The translations under genes were made by a program, and so were the position numbers. Source: Aquatica leii (lineage: Eukaryota; Arthropoda; Insecta; Coleoptera; Lampyridae). From it: DNA of 64,000 bases. The notes beneath the pieces are model-generated. The model was not told the DNA's origin. It ran no database searches and saw only the letters and a program-made list of their open reading frames with translations. Location: NCBI GenBank assembly GCA_035610365.1, contig CM069432.1:152133976-152197975 (forward strand), given 5' to 3'. Below, piece after piece: positions 36,505 to 48,130 of this stretch; position 1 is the first letter of the stretch, and every line of letters starts with the position of its first letter.

Positions 36505-36757
36505 TTGTCTTGGTGCGACAACGTAGTGGTGCGAGTACGATTTCTTATAAAAATTTTTGAAAGAGACGCCCTCTCGTGATCTATACTTTCAACTAAAATT
36601 GCCTTTCTATAGATATATCGTCTATGTCGCACCATCGTGAAACTTGGTGTATAGACTACTAAAATGACATAGGCCCCAAATATGAGCGAAAACGTTCTCG
36701 CACCACGATTTGGTGCGACAACGTATATTTTGGTGCGAGAACGGCGACATATCTTCA
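36505..36757. repeat. GGTGCGA/TCGCACC motif cluster at the inner end of the left arm
   Basis: Five or more direct and inverted copies of ttggtgcgacaacg, gtggtgcgagtacg and tctcgcaccacg lie in ~250 bases. The same cluster ends the right arm (56,358-56,570). In the left copy about 45 extra bases split one motif near 36,640-36,684. Confidence 0.75.
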
Positions 36758-39034
36758 AATTTGAAAAATTACAAACTTTATTTAATTTCCCAAAAAGTAC
36801 CGTTCAGATTACAATGCACGTGGTATCAACTATAAAAAAAAATTCTTTGAAGATTTTAGTTACTTATAAATCGAACTTTAGAGCATGTGATAAGAGTGAT
36901 TAGCAAATAATTAGAAAAAAAAATTTTTTGTTTTCTTGTTAATTACATGTGGCAACGACTTAAAAGAGGTTAGATTTATTGCTGGTATATCCATAGCAGT
37001 AAATTTCCTGTTTGTAAGTGTGTTTTCTACTCCACTGTTTATAGCACCTTAAATAAATACATAAATTAAAGTGTTACCTATGTTTATTAAAGTTGACTAT
37101 TATAAATGCCGGATAATCTAAAAATATCAAAAATTATTGTTAATAAATCTATTGTATTGATACCTACCGATTAAAGCTTGAGTGTTTTTACTTACTACAA
37201 ACATACTTTTATCTCTAGTATTGCCAGATATAAATACTACGAATGTCAAATGAGATAGAACACACATTTGACACAAACAATAAGTAGTTTCAGCTAATAG
37301 TCATTTAATGAACAACAAGGTTGTTAATGATAGCGAAGCCGGTATATTACAGACTATGAAGCAGCAGATATTCAGTTTTTGTTTCTGTGCTAACACATGA
37401 TCTGAACAGAGCAATAGTTATTTAACAACCAAGGTTGGTTATGATAGCGTTTAATAATATAGACGTTTATATTGTCGAGATTATTTGTCGCCGTCTAACA
37501 AACGAGTTAGTTTTAAACATTTTTTGTTGATCGTACGTTGGTAAAACGTGTGAAGTTATAAAGAAACTGAAGTATACGTAACCCGTTGTTATATCTAGTA
37601 GTCGCGCAATATCTTTAAATCAGTGGTTGTTAACGATTTTATAGGTTACAATACAAAATCCTTTATTAATAGAAATTCATTCATTAATTAAAAATCGTTC
37701 ATTACGAGGGGTTATTAACGATCTATTACTGATACATTATTATACATTAATATTGCTAGTAACAGACGATCGACGGAAAAAACAATTTAATTGTAAAACA
37801 ATTTAATTACCGTAATTAAATTAGCAAATTTGTAAGTGACTTTCCGAAATCAGCAATACCAAGATTATTGATGTCCAGGTTGCAAAAGTTCTTCACATGA
37901 ATCAAAACGTAACTAATACTAATTTGCCAGTAATCAGTAGTGTGAATAAGATATTAAAACGATTACAAATGCCATATACCACAAAATTAAAAATTTTACG
38001 GAAAATTTTACAAGTGTATTAACTGCAACTGCTGTTTTAATTAAGAAATGCAGATTTTGCTTTTAGGTACAATTTTTCATTAAAGCATTGGCTCCGATAG
38101 AAATTAAATCGAATGGTAATCCAGTATTTTATGAACAAATGAAGTATATTCCTTTATCAAGTGGAATTAATACTCAAAACTGTCAAATATAGTCAACAGA
38201 AAAGCCACATGAGATTGTTTAGCAAAGTCTTTACCGTTTGAAGCGGTTTTATAGCTAAATTCATCTTTTATTCATATTTTTTTTAGGTAATGCAGAATTA
38301 AAAGGCAGTATCTGTAACTGTTAATAATGAATAGTACTCGTAAGTTTTGGGATTATGCAATTTTACAGATACAAAACGCGAATGAATTGAGTACATGACT
38401 TCTATGGAGCACCTCCGTACATTTACTGTCCAGCTAAAAAATTCTAATTATTATTATTGTTATTAAATATTGCGGTTTTTTAAGATCTGATTATAAGCAG
38501 ATATTTTACAAATTTATGACTACCAAGATTACCTGCACTTAACCTGGTCAACGATATAAAAGGAGTTAAAGAACAGTTTTAGACAACATTCGTGCATACC
38601 AACCACAAATGCTGAATAATGTTGTATACAAAAAGGGACAGTTGGTTATTTTACAATAACATAGATGATATTTGCTGTAACCAGTGTTTAAGATTCAAAA
38701 TTCCATTGTTTAAGCAATTAGGTTTCATTTACCGTTTGTTATTAATTTGTTTTTTTAAAAACATAATAACTTAAAATATATACTTTTACTGTATGATACA
38801 TTGATATTTGAAAATGTTGGTGTACCTTCAGTGTGTTCTTTAATTCCCAATAGGTTTTTAAATTACAATAGTTATAAATTAATAATAAACTAATTTTAAA
38901 TTATTTACATACAAGTTTGTAAAATTGTAACTAAAAATATTTCGGTTAATGTGTAGCATCAACACCAGATTAATGATTTGAGAAAAAATAAAGAACAGAA
39001 CATTTTTATTTATTATTATTATTTATGTAATATA
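36758..39034. other. AT-rich DNA between inverted-repeat arm and the 7.4-kb transposon
   Basis: Holds copy 2 of the 5.5-kb dispersed repeat (37,341-37,409, inverted) and a nearby duplicated phrase (aaggttg.t.atgatagcg at about 37,318 and 37,433). I recognise no gene. Confidence 0.45.
37341..37409. repeat. Dispersed repeat, copy 2 (inverted relative to 5522-5592)
   Basis: Reverse complement of the copy at 5522-5592 with about six differences. Confidence 0.7.
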
Positions 39035-39420
39035 CAGGGTTATTCACGGTATATGACACAGAATCTTGCGCATAAAATAAAAGACTTTAAAAAAATTTTA
39101 CTTTTGGGATATATAGAATTCTATATGGTTACTGTTTAAAATAATTTTCATATTATATAAAGTGTTGCAAAAAATCTAAAAGCATCAAAGTTATATATTT
39201 TTAAATGAAAACATTTGTATATTATTACATTTTCGGCTTCTGTGATCAAAATAAGTGTGTGTTTTAAAAACGTTTATGAGGCCTAAACCTTAAACTTTTA
39301 TAAATAATTTAAATGTTGTCAAAATATAACCTAATTTTTATGTTGGAGTTACTTACAAAGTATCTAAGTTATGAGAGCAAAATTTGCAGGTAAGTGTAAC
39401 AATAGATCATTTTTTTTATT
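39035..39420 (+). repeat. Left terminal inverted repeat of the 7.36-kb transposon
   Basis: Pairs with 46,040-46,390. The match is clear at the outer 30 bases, weaker for ~60 bases, then strong again to about 39,420. Confidence 0.8.
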
Positions 39421-39923
39421 CTAACAAGTATTCAAATTATAATAAATTGTACATCCTATACAGAGTGTTCAAAAATTAAAATCTTTTAATTATGAAATGT
39501 AAGTGGCTATAACTTGATTCAATTAAATAAAACGCCATATTTTTTAAATGATCAGAAAATGTACTTTTTAGTAACTTATCGAATAGTATTAAAGTGTTCT
39601 ATAACTAAAGCTTCCCGTTTTTAAAAAATTCGCCCAACAATCGTTTTTTGCATCGTTTGATCCGAAATGGAAATATGGTTCTCAACAAAGATTTCTAAAA
39701 ATATTTTTCCATTCAACAAGTTTAGTATATAGTTTTGTTTTCGTTTTCAAGGTATCTTAAAAAAAGTGCTTTGTCGGCCCCACCAGACTTTTCACAAAAA
39801 CGTTTTAGTTGTTTTATAGACCTTCCAAAGTGTGATTATAGACTCTTTCAAACACCTTAAAAAATTCTAAAAAATACGTTTTTTGAAGATATATTAAAAA
39901 TGTACTGTAAATGTTACAAATAT

Positions 39924-41150
39924 TTATTTAATAGATTTCAAACGCACAGCAGCATTTTTAAGCCATTTAGTTATAACTGTTTTAATCTCAGCTCTTGTTC
40001 CATTAGGTATATCAGTAGATACAACATCTAAATGTTAATGCAAATAAAAATTGTGTTAATAATTAACATAGCTTACCTTTAATGATTTTTATTATCTTTG
40101 TATTTTCAATCGGTATATTATTTTTAGCTTTTATGCAAGCTAATGTACATCAGAACCATACATTAAAGTACGATGGTATTTTTATTTTATTTCCTATTAA
40201 CAATCACATAGTAACATCATTAATAATCTGACCTTAAAATCCCTTACAAATTCTGTTACTGCCTCTGGATTAGTGTCTTAATGCTCATTTAAAGCTATTA
40301 ATGTCTCTTCCAATTCTACTGGCAAAAAGATAAGCTGTTTAGAGGGAACCAGACTACTAATTGTTTTATTACATCGACAGTTTATTTTAATCTTTCAATT
40401 TCTATCTTCAACTGGGCCATTTCTAAAATAAATAATTTTTCTATTTTGTTTAACGCCGTCAACAGCATTTCACTTGATACTTCTTGAGTAGTAGAAGAAA
40501 ATGGAGACTATAAATTAAAGAAATTTTTTATACAGGTTTAGTCATAGAATTGACCAATTGGAGTATTGGTTGAAACATTTGTTGGTAGTTTCTCAACCAT
40601 AAAAAAAGAATGATCTAAAAAAATTAATTATGATACAGAAAAAAAAACAGTTCGTGTTCTATTATTTGAATAAACACTTAATTTTTCACAATAAAGCATG
40701 CATTATGTATAAACTATTTTATTCAGACAAATTATGACCAATAAGCATTGATTAGCAATTTAAATTTGTTTAAATGATACAATTGATTATACAACATACT
40801 TACGGTTATCCTCCAATAAACTAATATCATTGACGCCATCTTCCATTTCAGTTTCAGGTAAACTTTTACTAGTTGGATTACACATAATTTGCTTCCATGG
40901 AATATTTTCTTCGTATCTTGAAGAGAATATTTCTTTGTGTCTTTTTGCACATTCACCATCGGAAAAATTATCTCGGACTATACTGTTAGCTTTTCTTCTT
41001 GCATCCAAATAAACACCTTATTGCAGTATAATATTACATTAATTATACTTGCAATCCTGTATAAATGTTATAGCAACTCACCATTTAAGAATTTAACAAT
41101 TAAATAATTCCCATCTTGTTTTAGTATTAGGAGTTTCCACCAACACTGAA
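39924..41150 (-). pseudogene. DUF4806-type protein relic
   Basis: The N-terminal side gives LDARRKANSIVRDNFSDGE, CAKRHKEIFSSR. The middle gives LIFLPVELEETLIALNEH, a stop, DTNPEAVTEFVRDFKV, which resembles the FPL..xEEL..LN block of DUF4806. The end gives AEIKTVITKWLKNAAVRL and a stop at 39,924-39,926, like the IKxWLKxAxxR end of that domain. DUF4806 proteins have no established reaction; in insects they often occur beside transposase genes. Here the relic follows the transposase on the same strand inside the same TIRs. Stops and frame changes make it non-functional; gaps between blocks may hold former introns. Confidence 0.65.
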
Positions 41151-41479
41151 AACCCTTATTTTCTAATCAAGATGTTTTAATAATTTCTACACTATAATTA
41201 TCAAATTCCACAATAAAAAATGCAAGGCCTTGTAACCAAAAAAAGTGTATAACACATATCTCAAATCAGAGGACAATTTCTTGATCATAGACTTAAAAGC
41301 ATGCATCCACTTTAATCAGTAAAATTTCATATATCAAGTAATTAATAAATACCTATTTTTGTATATGATACTACATACTTTAAGAAAATAAGCAATCACT
41401 ACCATATTGCATGATAATTAGTGTAGCAATGTACGTGGAACTCGAATCTATTAGTATTGCAATACATATGTCAGTAAAC

Positions 41480-43300
41480 GTGTGCACATCTACCGATACT
41501 GTTGCCGTTTTAAAAATCTCTAATAATTTTGAATCCAATCGGTAATTATAAAAATATGTAGGATTTTGATAAACTTGGCCTACAACTTCCCGATTCTCAA
41601 TTCTCTTTTTTTTTAAATCGAGTTACTTTTAACCAAATAGACACCATCTATTTCTAAAAATTCATTTTTATCTATTTTCTTAATTAATTTATCTTTCACA
41701 CGTATATCTAATTGTTTTTATAATTGTACTTTCTCTTGGTTTTGTTTGGCAATTTGTTGTAGATGCAACTTGGATGTTTGTATTAATTTTTTAATTTTCC
41801 GCATTGAATTTTTAAATGGAAAAGCACTAAATTTGTTAATGTTTCCATTTTCAAAGACATCATCTGTCAAATGTATGAGAGCTAAACATTGTAGCTTATT
41901 GTTCCACTACCATAAAAATATTTCAACGAATTTTTTCAAATACATTTTAGTATTTTTATTATTAACTTTTCTTTGGCAGATATTTTGATTTGATGAAATC
42001 CTTATTAACCAATAAAATAATAAAAAATGACAAAACTGTTCTTTGGATAAGACTTCCTCCAACAACAAAGGGGAAGTGTAAATTAAAAATTGCTTTAATG
42101 CATTAATTTAATTCATTTGGGATATACGCCTTAAAGCTATTAATTTTCATTGGAGTACTTTTTCGTAATCTAATTTTCATTTTTCCACAAAATAGAAAAA
42201 GTAGAACCTCTTAACATACACCTAGCAGTGCCAGATGCCTATAATCTAAAGGTACATTATCTACCATATTAAAACTATCAATGGTTTTGGGAAGAGATTT
42301 TACTTTATTATTAAATTATCATAATTTATCGTATGCTTTTCATAATTTTCTTCAACCATGAGTTTATTGCATCAAAATGCTGAATTGTAACCCTTGACAC
42401 ACAATGCAAAATTTCTGGCTGGCGTATACATAAGAGCATCAAACGTTTTCTTATTTATTAAAACACCTTCTTGCAAGCTTATATACTCTGAAACAAAGCC
42501 CTCAAGAGGATTTTGTAGCTCCCTGATACATCCCAATAATAAATACATTCCTATTACAATTTGCTAAGTCTAAATATGCTAAAACTTTAAAAATTTTCCC
42601 ATTTTTGTGATATCCAGTTTTTCTACTACAGATAAAACACTAGTTTTAAACCAAAATGACAGTAATTCCCAGGTAAAATAGACTTAATTACATATTTCTT
42701 TGGAGTTTACATTAAAGGTTTTGACGAATGTGGTAAGGCTAATCCTTCTTCTCTTAAAACAGTTAATGACTCATTCACATGGATATAGGAAATAAGATTT
42801 CGTAATGCTCAAATTGTAAGTTTTAATTTTAAAGATAATATACTATGGTTATGTAGAATTAAGTTTGTTCATTCGATTTATCGTACATATTAATTGGGTC
42901 GTTATGACTAAAATTTATGTCAAAGCTGCCTTCATTTGCGCAGAAAGTGATCTACAAAATCATACAAACGTTTATATGATGATGGAGGTGCACTATCAAC
43001 AGTTGAAGTTGAAAAACTTTTTAATGCATTAATTTGTTTTGTAAACTGCTTTTGTTTGTTTAGTTTAGGTACACAGTGATGATTCATGTTTGGAGGATCC
43101 GATGCATTTAATTTGTTTTTCAATTCATGCACATGTCTGTATACAAATAGTTTCTCGCTAAAATGATTTAACCGTAATTCTGTATTCTGCAGGTTTATTA
43201 TTCTGCATCTACAGGCATTTTTTTTGTTTTATCTAAATATTGTGAATGCAGATAGTTAATTTCAGATGCACATGTACAAAACTTATCTTAGGTTTATTTA
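41480..43300 (-). pseudogene. Large transposase relic (animal Transposase_21-like family)
   Basis: In order along the minus strand: IKSILPGNYCHFGLK; DLANCNRNVFIIGMYQGATK; FVSEYISLQEGVLINKKTFD; YTPARNFALCVKGYNSAF; NVPLDYRHLALLGV; FCGKMKIRLR; NVHSFIHLTDDV-like, FENGNINKFSAFPFKNSM; RKIKKLIQTSKLHLQQI. These are the hallmarks of the long insect proteins usually called transposase domain-containing proteins (GYFHGYxKP, DAPARxFxLxxKGH, VPLDYMHLVCLGV, YNVHxLxHLxDDV..FGxLDxFSAFPFENxM). At least ten stops and several frameshifts separate them. Exact superfamily placement (CACTA-related or not) needs a profile search. Confidence 0.75.
42932..43300 (-). pseudogene. N-terminal segment of the same transposase relic
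   Basis: An open stretch (42,932-43,132) reads MHELKNKLNASDPPNMNHHC then SAPPSSYKRLYDFVDHFLRK. It lies directly upstream of the recognisable transposase blocks and is probably its N-terminal linker. Its upstream end is cut by the nested transposon at about 43,341. I know no domain in it. Confidence 0.4.
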
Positions 43301-43654
43301 TGTTGGGCATTATATCCATAACTACGAAACCACAATTGATATATAGTTGGGACGGTGGATTGTAATTATGGCCGCTAAAACATTCGTGTGAATTAACATT
43401 TAAAACTGAAGTCAAATTAGCACTTAATTACATAAGTATATTTGTCATTTTTAATGACAAAGAAAATTGAGTTTACATAGAGAATTCAACACTATTCGAC
43501 AAGATAAATTAAAAATTTTTCGAAATAAAATTAAGCTTAAATGATTTTGCACCCTCATTTTCTAAAAATACTAAATATTACAATTATGCAAAAAACAAAA
43601 ATAAAAAAAAAGTATTAATTATGTAAGGTATGAAAAATATGAATGTTTTAATGT

Positions 43655-44955
43655 TAATACTCTAATTCAGAACCAGAACTTAATCATCGTTAAAATTAAT
43701 AATTATAGGTTCAATCTCAAGATTGGTAAAAGCTCGTTCACGCTATGTCACTCTTCAATTACCATCTCTGTGCGCTAAATTCACTTTTTCCACGAATCGT
43801 TACAATTTGTTAAAGCTTCTTCCCATAGATTTAATACACTTTCGTCACTAATCGTGTTGATTATAATAAGATTTAGCTTCAGCCCAGATCAATTCGATTG
43901 AATTGAACTCGCAATGATAAGGTGGCAGCACTAATACTTCAGGGCCATTTTCTCAAAGCAAATCATCAACAACATACACTTTATTCTTTTTGTTTAATTT
44001 TGCAATTTGCAGTAATTCAGCTTTACACAAATTTTCATTATAGTTGATATTGTGATGTTTTATCCAATCGACGATTTCTGATTTTTTCTATAAACTAGTA
44101 GGTTGTTTTTCTAGAAGTACGCTATGATACGGTGATGCATTATTCATTATAATTAACGATGGTTTTTTCAAAGTGAGAATTAGCTTCTGTTTCATCTAAG
44201 TCATAAATATATCGTGATTCATTTCACGTGGTAACCAAAAGTATTTGATTTTGAATGAAATAACAAACTTGTTTCTTTAACAAATCTATTACTTGTTCCT
44301 GCATGTAAAATACTAAATCCTGCCAAAATTTCCTTTTACTGCCTTTTGAGGAAATTCAGGTTTTGTTTAAGAAAACGACTTGGCACTTTTAGTTTCTTAT
44401 TTGCAGCATACTTTCTTAGAAACTGTGTCCGCGTAAAGCTATATGTAACTTTTACATAAGAACTCGACGATTACCATCCTTTTTAAATCTTCAATGAAGT
44501 GTTACCGACATTAACAATTTCGTTGCTTTTCAAATTGTGGTTTAATGTACTAACAGTTACTTGCTTTTCTACAATAAAATTGTAAATATCAAATTCAAGA
44601 ACTAATAATTATTAGTGCAATTACAAATTTTTATTTTTAAAGTTTCAGGCATATCTATTGTTTTGGTTTTAATACGGGGTCTTTTTTATCAGGTGATGAC
44701 AAAATAGGATTTTCAATTTTTTTCTCGTTTTATGCTACCAACGGTTCACTTAGAAATATTGAGTGCGATTGCAACCCTCTAAAAACAAATAAGCATAAAT
44801 AATACAACGTATAAAAGTTGTTATCGTTTTAATCTTACGTCTTAAACACTATTAACAGATTTTAAAGGCCCTCTATTTTCTTTTTCTTGTTTAAAATACG
44901 CTAAAAGATGAATAAGCATCTGTCGGGATTGACTATTCAATCGATTGTCAAGCAT
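43655..44955 (-). pseudogene. IS630/Tc1-like DDE transposase of the nested transposon, with intron
   Basis: Starts at the ATG at 44,955: MLDNRLNSQSRQMLIHLLAY, FKQEKENRGPLKSVNSV, then an intron-like gap, then RVAIALNISK, a stop, TVGSIKREK, a helix-turn-helix. Later come SGKGKR-like KAVKGNFGRI/LVFYMQ and MNNASPYHSVLLEKQPTS (second catalytic Asp changed to Asn), KKSEIVDWIKHHNINYNENL, LPPYHCEFNSIELIWAEAKS (block with the catalytic Glu), SVLNLWEEALTNCNDSW and an acidic end (SSGSELE). Several stops and frameshifts make it dead, but it is the best preserved member of this family in the window. The relics at 3.3, 21.8 and 48 kb are related. Confidence 0.85.
44779..44838 (-). other. 60-bp GT-AG intron in the nested transposase
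   Basis: GTAAGATT begins at 44,838 and ...TTTTTAG ends at 44,779. Removing it joins ...SVNSV*D to RVAIALNIS in the correct phase (phase 0), where related transposases are continuous. The flanking codons contain a decay stop. Confidence 0.65.
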
Positions 44956-46039
44956 AACCTAAAACCATAACCCAAATTAACTAAAGGTTATTTAAAAATA
45001 TTGTGCTTACAGGATGTAACAATAACCAGTATTGAATGCAGTTGTTCTGATAACAACAGATTTCTTGAAATAATAGATAACAGGGAGAATCAATTTTTTT
45101 AGGCAAAGATACATAATAACACGAAAATACAAATGAATAAATGATGCACATTTACGTTTTAAACTTTGCACGTGTATATATTACTCTAATCACATTAGTG
45201 TATACAAATGTATGTTTAGTTAACGACAAACGGGTATTTTATTCTTTTTCATCTTCAATTTTCACTAATAACGTATTTTAGTAATAGTATCTTACGCAAT
45301 GAATCACCTGATAGGCTCTATGCTTGTCATAATATAAAATCATGACTGTTACTACAATAACGTACGTCGCTCACGTTTACATACAGGTGCAAAGATCCGC
45401 CGTCCCAACTATATTTTTGGCATTTTCAGATTCAGTAGGATCGTTGCGGTAGGATAATATACAATAATAACATCAATACTAATTACTATTATTAGACTTT
45501 TACTTATGTACGTTTAATTCGACGTGCGAATTTGCACACTGGGGCGAGTCATATACATTGAATACTGTCAATCACTACTACTTTACTAATGCTGTAGATG
45601 ACTCTGATGTGGTCTTAATTTGTGCTAGAAAAGAGTTCTTAAATTCTTTTAGATAGTAGAAGTTTCAGTAATCATTCTTAGAGAAACGTGTAAAACTTCT
45701 TTTAATGGTATTCAACTTTTTCTAAACCTCTCGAAGACATTTTTCTAAGACATATTGGAAGCATTTTACTTTTCTAATATTAAGAAACCTTTTTTAAAAC
45801 CTCTTAAAAAAGAATTTTGTGTATTAATCTTCAAAATAGAAACATTACACTTCTTTAAAATGTATCTGCGATTTGAGATGTATTCAAGATATATTTTTCT
45901 GCCGATGATGTTTTTCCAACAACAGTTTTGAGGAATTTAGTTACCTATTGCGTTTCAAAATATCAGATAATTAACAATTATAAGAATGATAATTCATAAT
46001 TCTACATACTATAACAGTAAATAACAAATAAAACAAGTA

Positions 46040-46390
46040 GACTGGAAGAAATGATGATCTATTGTTACACTTTACTGTAAGTTTTGCTCCCGTAACTTAG
46101 ATATGTACTTCGTATCTCAAACATGAAAATTAGGTTATATTTTGACAAAGTGCAAGTTATTTAAAGTTTAAAGCATTATAAATGTTATTAAAACACAAAC
46201 TTATTTTGATAAGAAAATCCAAAAATGTAATAATATACAATGGGATCTTATTTAAAAAAAAACACAACTTTGATACTTTTAGGTTCTTTGCGACACCCTA
46301 TATAATATAAAAATAATTTAAAAAAATAGCTATAGTGGACGTCACGTATTTTGGCGACAATATTCCGTGCCATATAGCGTGAATAACACG
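46040..46390 (-). repeat. Right terminal inverted repeat of the 7.36-kb transposon
   Basis: Reverse complement of 39,035-39,420 with scattered differences and small indels; directly followed by tatatt. Confidence 0.8.
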
Positions 46391-47924
46391 TATATTAGTA
46401 ATTGCGTTTACAAACGAATGTATGGTTGTTAATTATTTAGAATCCTTAGATATTGTAGTGACAGTTCAAGTATCTACGTCTACTTATAACTTTGTGAATG
46501 AGTGCAACAAACTTTGTTTATATAATATAGTAAATTCGTATCTTAAGCATTTATAACGTTAAACAAATAAAAACAATTAAATGTTTATATAAAAATTATT
46601 TTGTTAATAGAAATATTTGAAGATAATGTGTTTTAAAATAACACTACAACTAATTAAAAAAATGTTATTAAGTTTTTGTCATCAAAAGTAGTTTTGCTAA
46701 AAAAAATTGTACCATTTACTATTTGTTTATTACTCTTAAACGGTTTTTATTAAAAAATGTATTTTACTTACCCTAATACTGCTCTTTAAAGATAAAAAGC
46801 TAACATACATAAACAAAATCTGCGGCGGTGCCATGTTGTAGTGTAAGTTACTACGTATTAAAGATAATTGTAAATAGCTATAAAGACGGAGAACGCTTTA
46901 CCAAAGTACAATTATAATAAGTAGGGACACTTACTGTCGGTGCATTTGTTCTATATGTACCTAAAATTAAAACCAGTCTATTTAGGCAAATGGTCCATAG
47001 ATGTCACCGTGAAAACCGGTAAATTTAAACATTTTAAGTAAGACTGACAGATATAAAAATCGTAATGAGGTGCTGTTCAGGTTTTACAATAGTAACACTA
47101 AAATTTTAAATAACAAATTCAATCAATAATTTAGTTGCTATCGCACAAGTAAAGTTTTTCAAAAAACACTTTCTTTATATAGAGTAATCCATTAATTAAT
47201 TTTTTAAAACAATAAATTTTAAATACAAATCAGGAAAGTGATTACAGAGGTGATGTAATTGAACTGTTTCAAAACGATGCAGAAACTTGGCGTCAATGTT
47301 TTGACACAACACAACGAATTTCAAGTTATTTTTAAAAATTATCTCTAATTCACGCATGTATTAAAAAAGCTGTCATGTGACATATTTAAGGAACCGATCT
47401 ATCTAATTTTGTTCTGCATTTTGATAACGGTAATCATAATTACACAGACAGAAATCTTTGTATATTTTATCTACAATTGTTAATCAAAAGTACACAAATT
47501 GGGTCTGAAAAAGTGACAAGACCCTTTTGTGCAGTTTTATTGCATTCATTTGGGCAGATTAAATTGTACAGTTTCTTTTCATTACATATAAGCAATTTTT
47601 ACATTTTAAATTGATCGCACCATATCACAATTTGTTTAAAAAATGCTCTAAAATAGATAGTAAAGTTTTACACAATGTTGTCATACTTTTTTTAAAACTA
47701 TGCTTGAAGTATTTATACCCAATGGTATATTATCTAGATATATATTCTCGTTGGTTAATTTTGCACAATATTGTGCAAATTATTATTATTTCGTATAGCT
47801 TTTTATTGTAAAACTTTATTCATCTTGGTTAAATGTTATTTACTTAAAAGTAACATATATTGGGTGAATTGTCAATAAAACATTGCAAATCTTAAGAGCA
47901 TTATTTATTTATATTTAAATGGTA
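46391..47924. other. AT-rich DNA, no recognised gene
   Basis: The plus frame at 47,611-47,811 is Leu/Ile/Tyr-rich and has no domain I know. A palindrome gcacaatattgtgc lies near 47,762. Nothing else is supported. Confidence 0.4.
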
Positions 47925-48130
47925 TACTTATTTTATATACTTATTTTTTCTTCGAGGGATATCTTAAAATTCCATTACTGCTTGTTATCGATTCACTCCA
48001 GATTTTTTTATAAATGTGGTTGCTTTGCTAGTTTGGTTGCTTTCTCTAAAGGGAGTTTATCGGAAAACTTCACAACATTTATAATGTTTCTTGTTTCGGA
48101 ATGAATGATTTTCTTCGATTTCGATTTCAT
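47925..48130 (-). pseudogene. N-terminal helix-turn-helix fragment of an IS630/Tc1-like transposase
   Basis: From the ATG at 48,130: MKSKSKKIIHSETRNIINVV, KFSDKLPLEKATKLA, then a frame change to SKATTFIKKSGVNR. Related transposases begin with S-E-x-R-x-I-I-x-N-V and then a KAT..TGVS.xTV recognition helix. Two stops follow and the catalytic part is missing. The upstream DNA (48.35-48.6 kb) is GC-richer and may be the old promoter region. Confidence 0.6.

Larger units (their letters stand above)
29480..36757 (+). repeat. Left arm of a giant inverted repeat
   Basis: Matches the reverse complement of 56,358-64,000. By-eye anchor pairs (left, right): 36,757/56,358; 36,435/56,684; 35,420/59,035; 34,000/60,530; 33,200/61,790; 32,150/62,865; 30,820/62,985; 30,170/63,725; 29,485/63,995. 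Sampled stretches look roughly nine-tenths identical. No convincing protein is encoded. Within the arm, 29.3-31.4 kb and 33.06-36.05 kb repeat each other directly. About 1.2 kb (30,880-32,080) has no partner at the matching place in the right arm. Confidence 0.9.
43345..45410 (-). mobile_element. Nested ~2.07-kb IS630/Tc1-like transposon
   Basis: atatagttgggacggtggat (43,341-43,360) is the inverted partner of 45,395-45,414 with one mismatch; both ends are flanked by TA/TATA, as for Tc1/IS630-type insertions. Between them lies a single transposase gene on the minus strand. The insertion splits the larger 7.36-kb transposon, so it is the younger of the two. Confidence 0.8.
39035..46390 (-). mobile_element. 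7.36-kb DNA transposon with ~380-bp TIRs, carrying transposase and DUF4806 relics
   Basis: The ends read c.gggttattcacggtatatg on the left and its complement (acgtgttattcacgctatat) on the right; both are bordered by TATA, a possible target duplication. The inverted similarity continues inwards to about 39,420 and 46,040 (shared: aaagtgttgcaaa, tcaaagtt, aaatataacctaattttta/aaaattaggttatattttga, agtgtaacaatagatcat). Between lie, on the minus strand, a large decayed transposase (43.3-41.5 kb) and a DUF4806 protein relic (41.15-39.92 kb). A younger transposon (43,345-45,410) interrupts it. Confidence 0.85.

Noticed and set aside
47762..47778. Palindrome gcacaatattgtgc and the similar gcacaatcttgtgc at 48.89 kb
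   Set aside because: Short palindromes of this size are expected in a window this long and AT-rich; no binding-site context was found.
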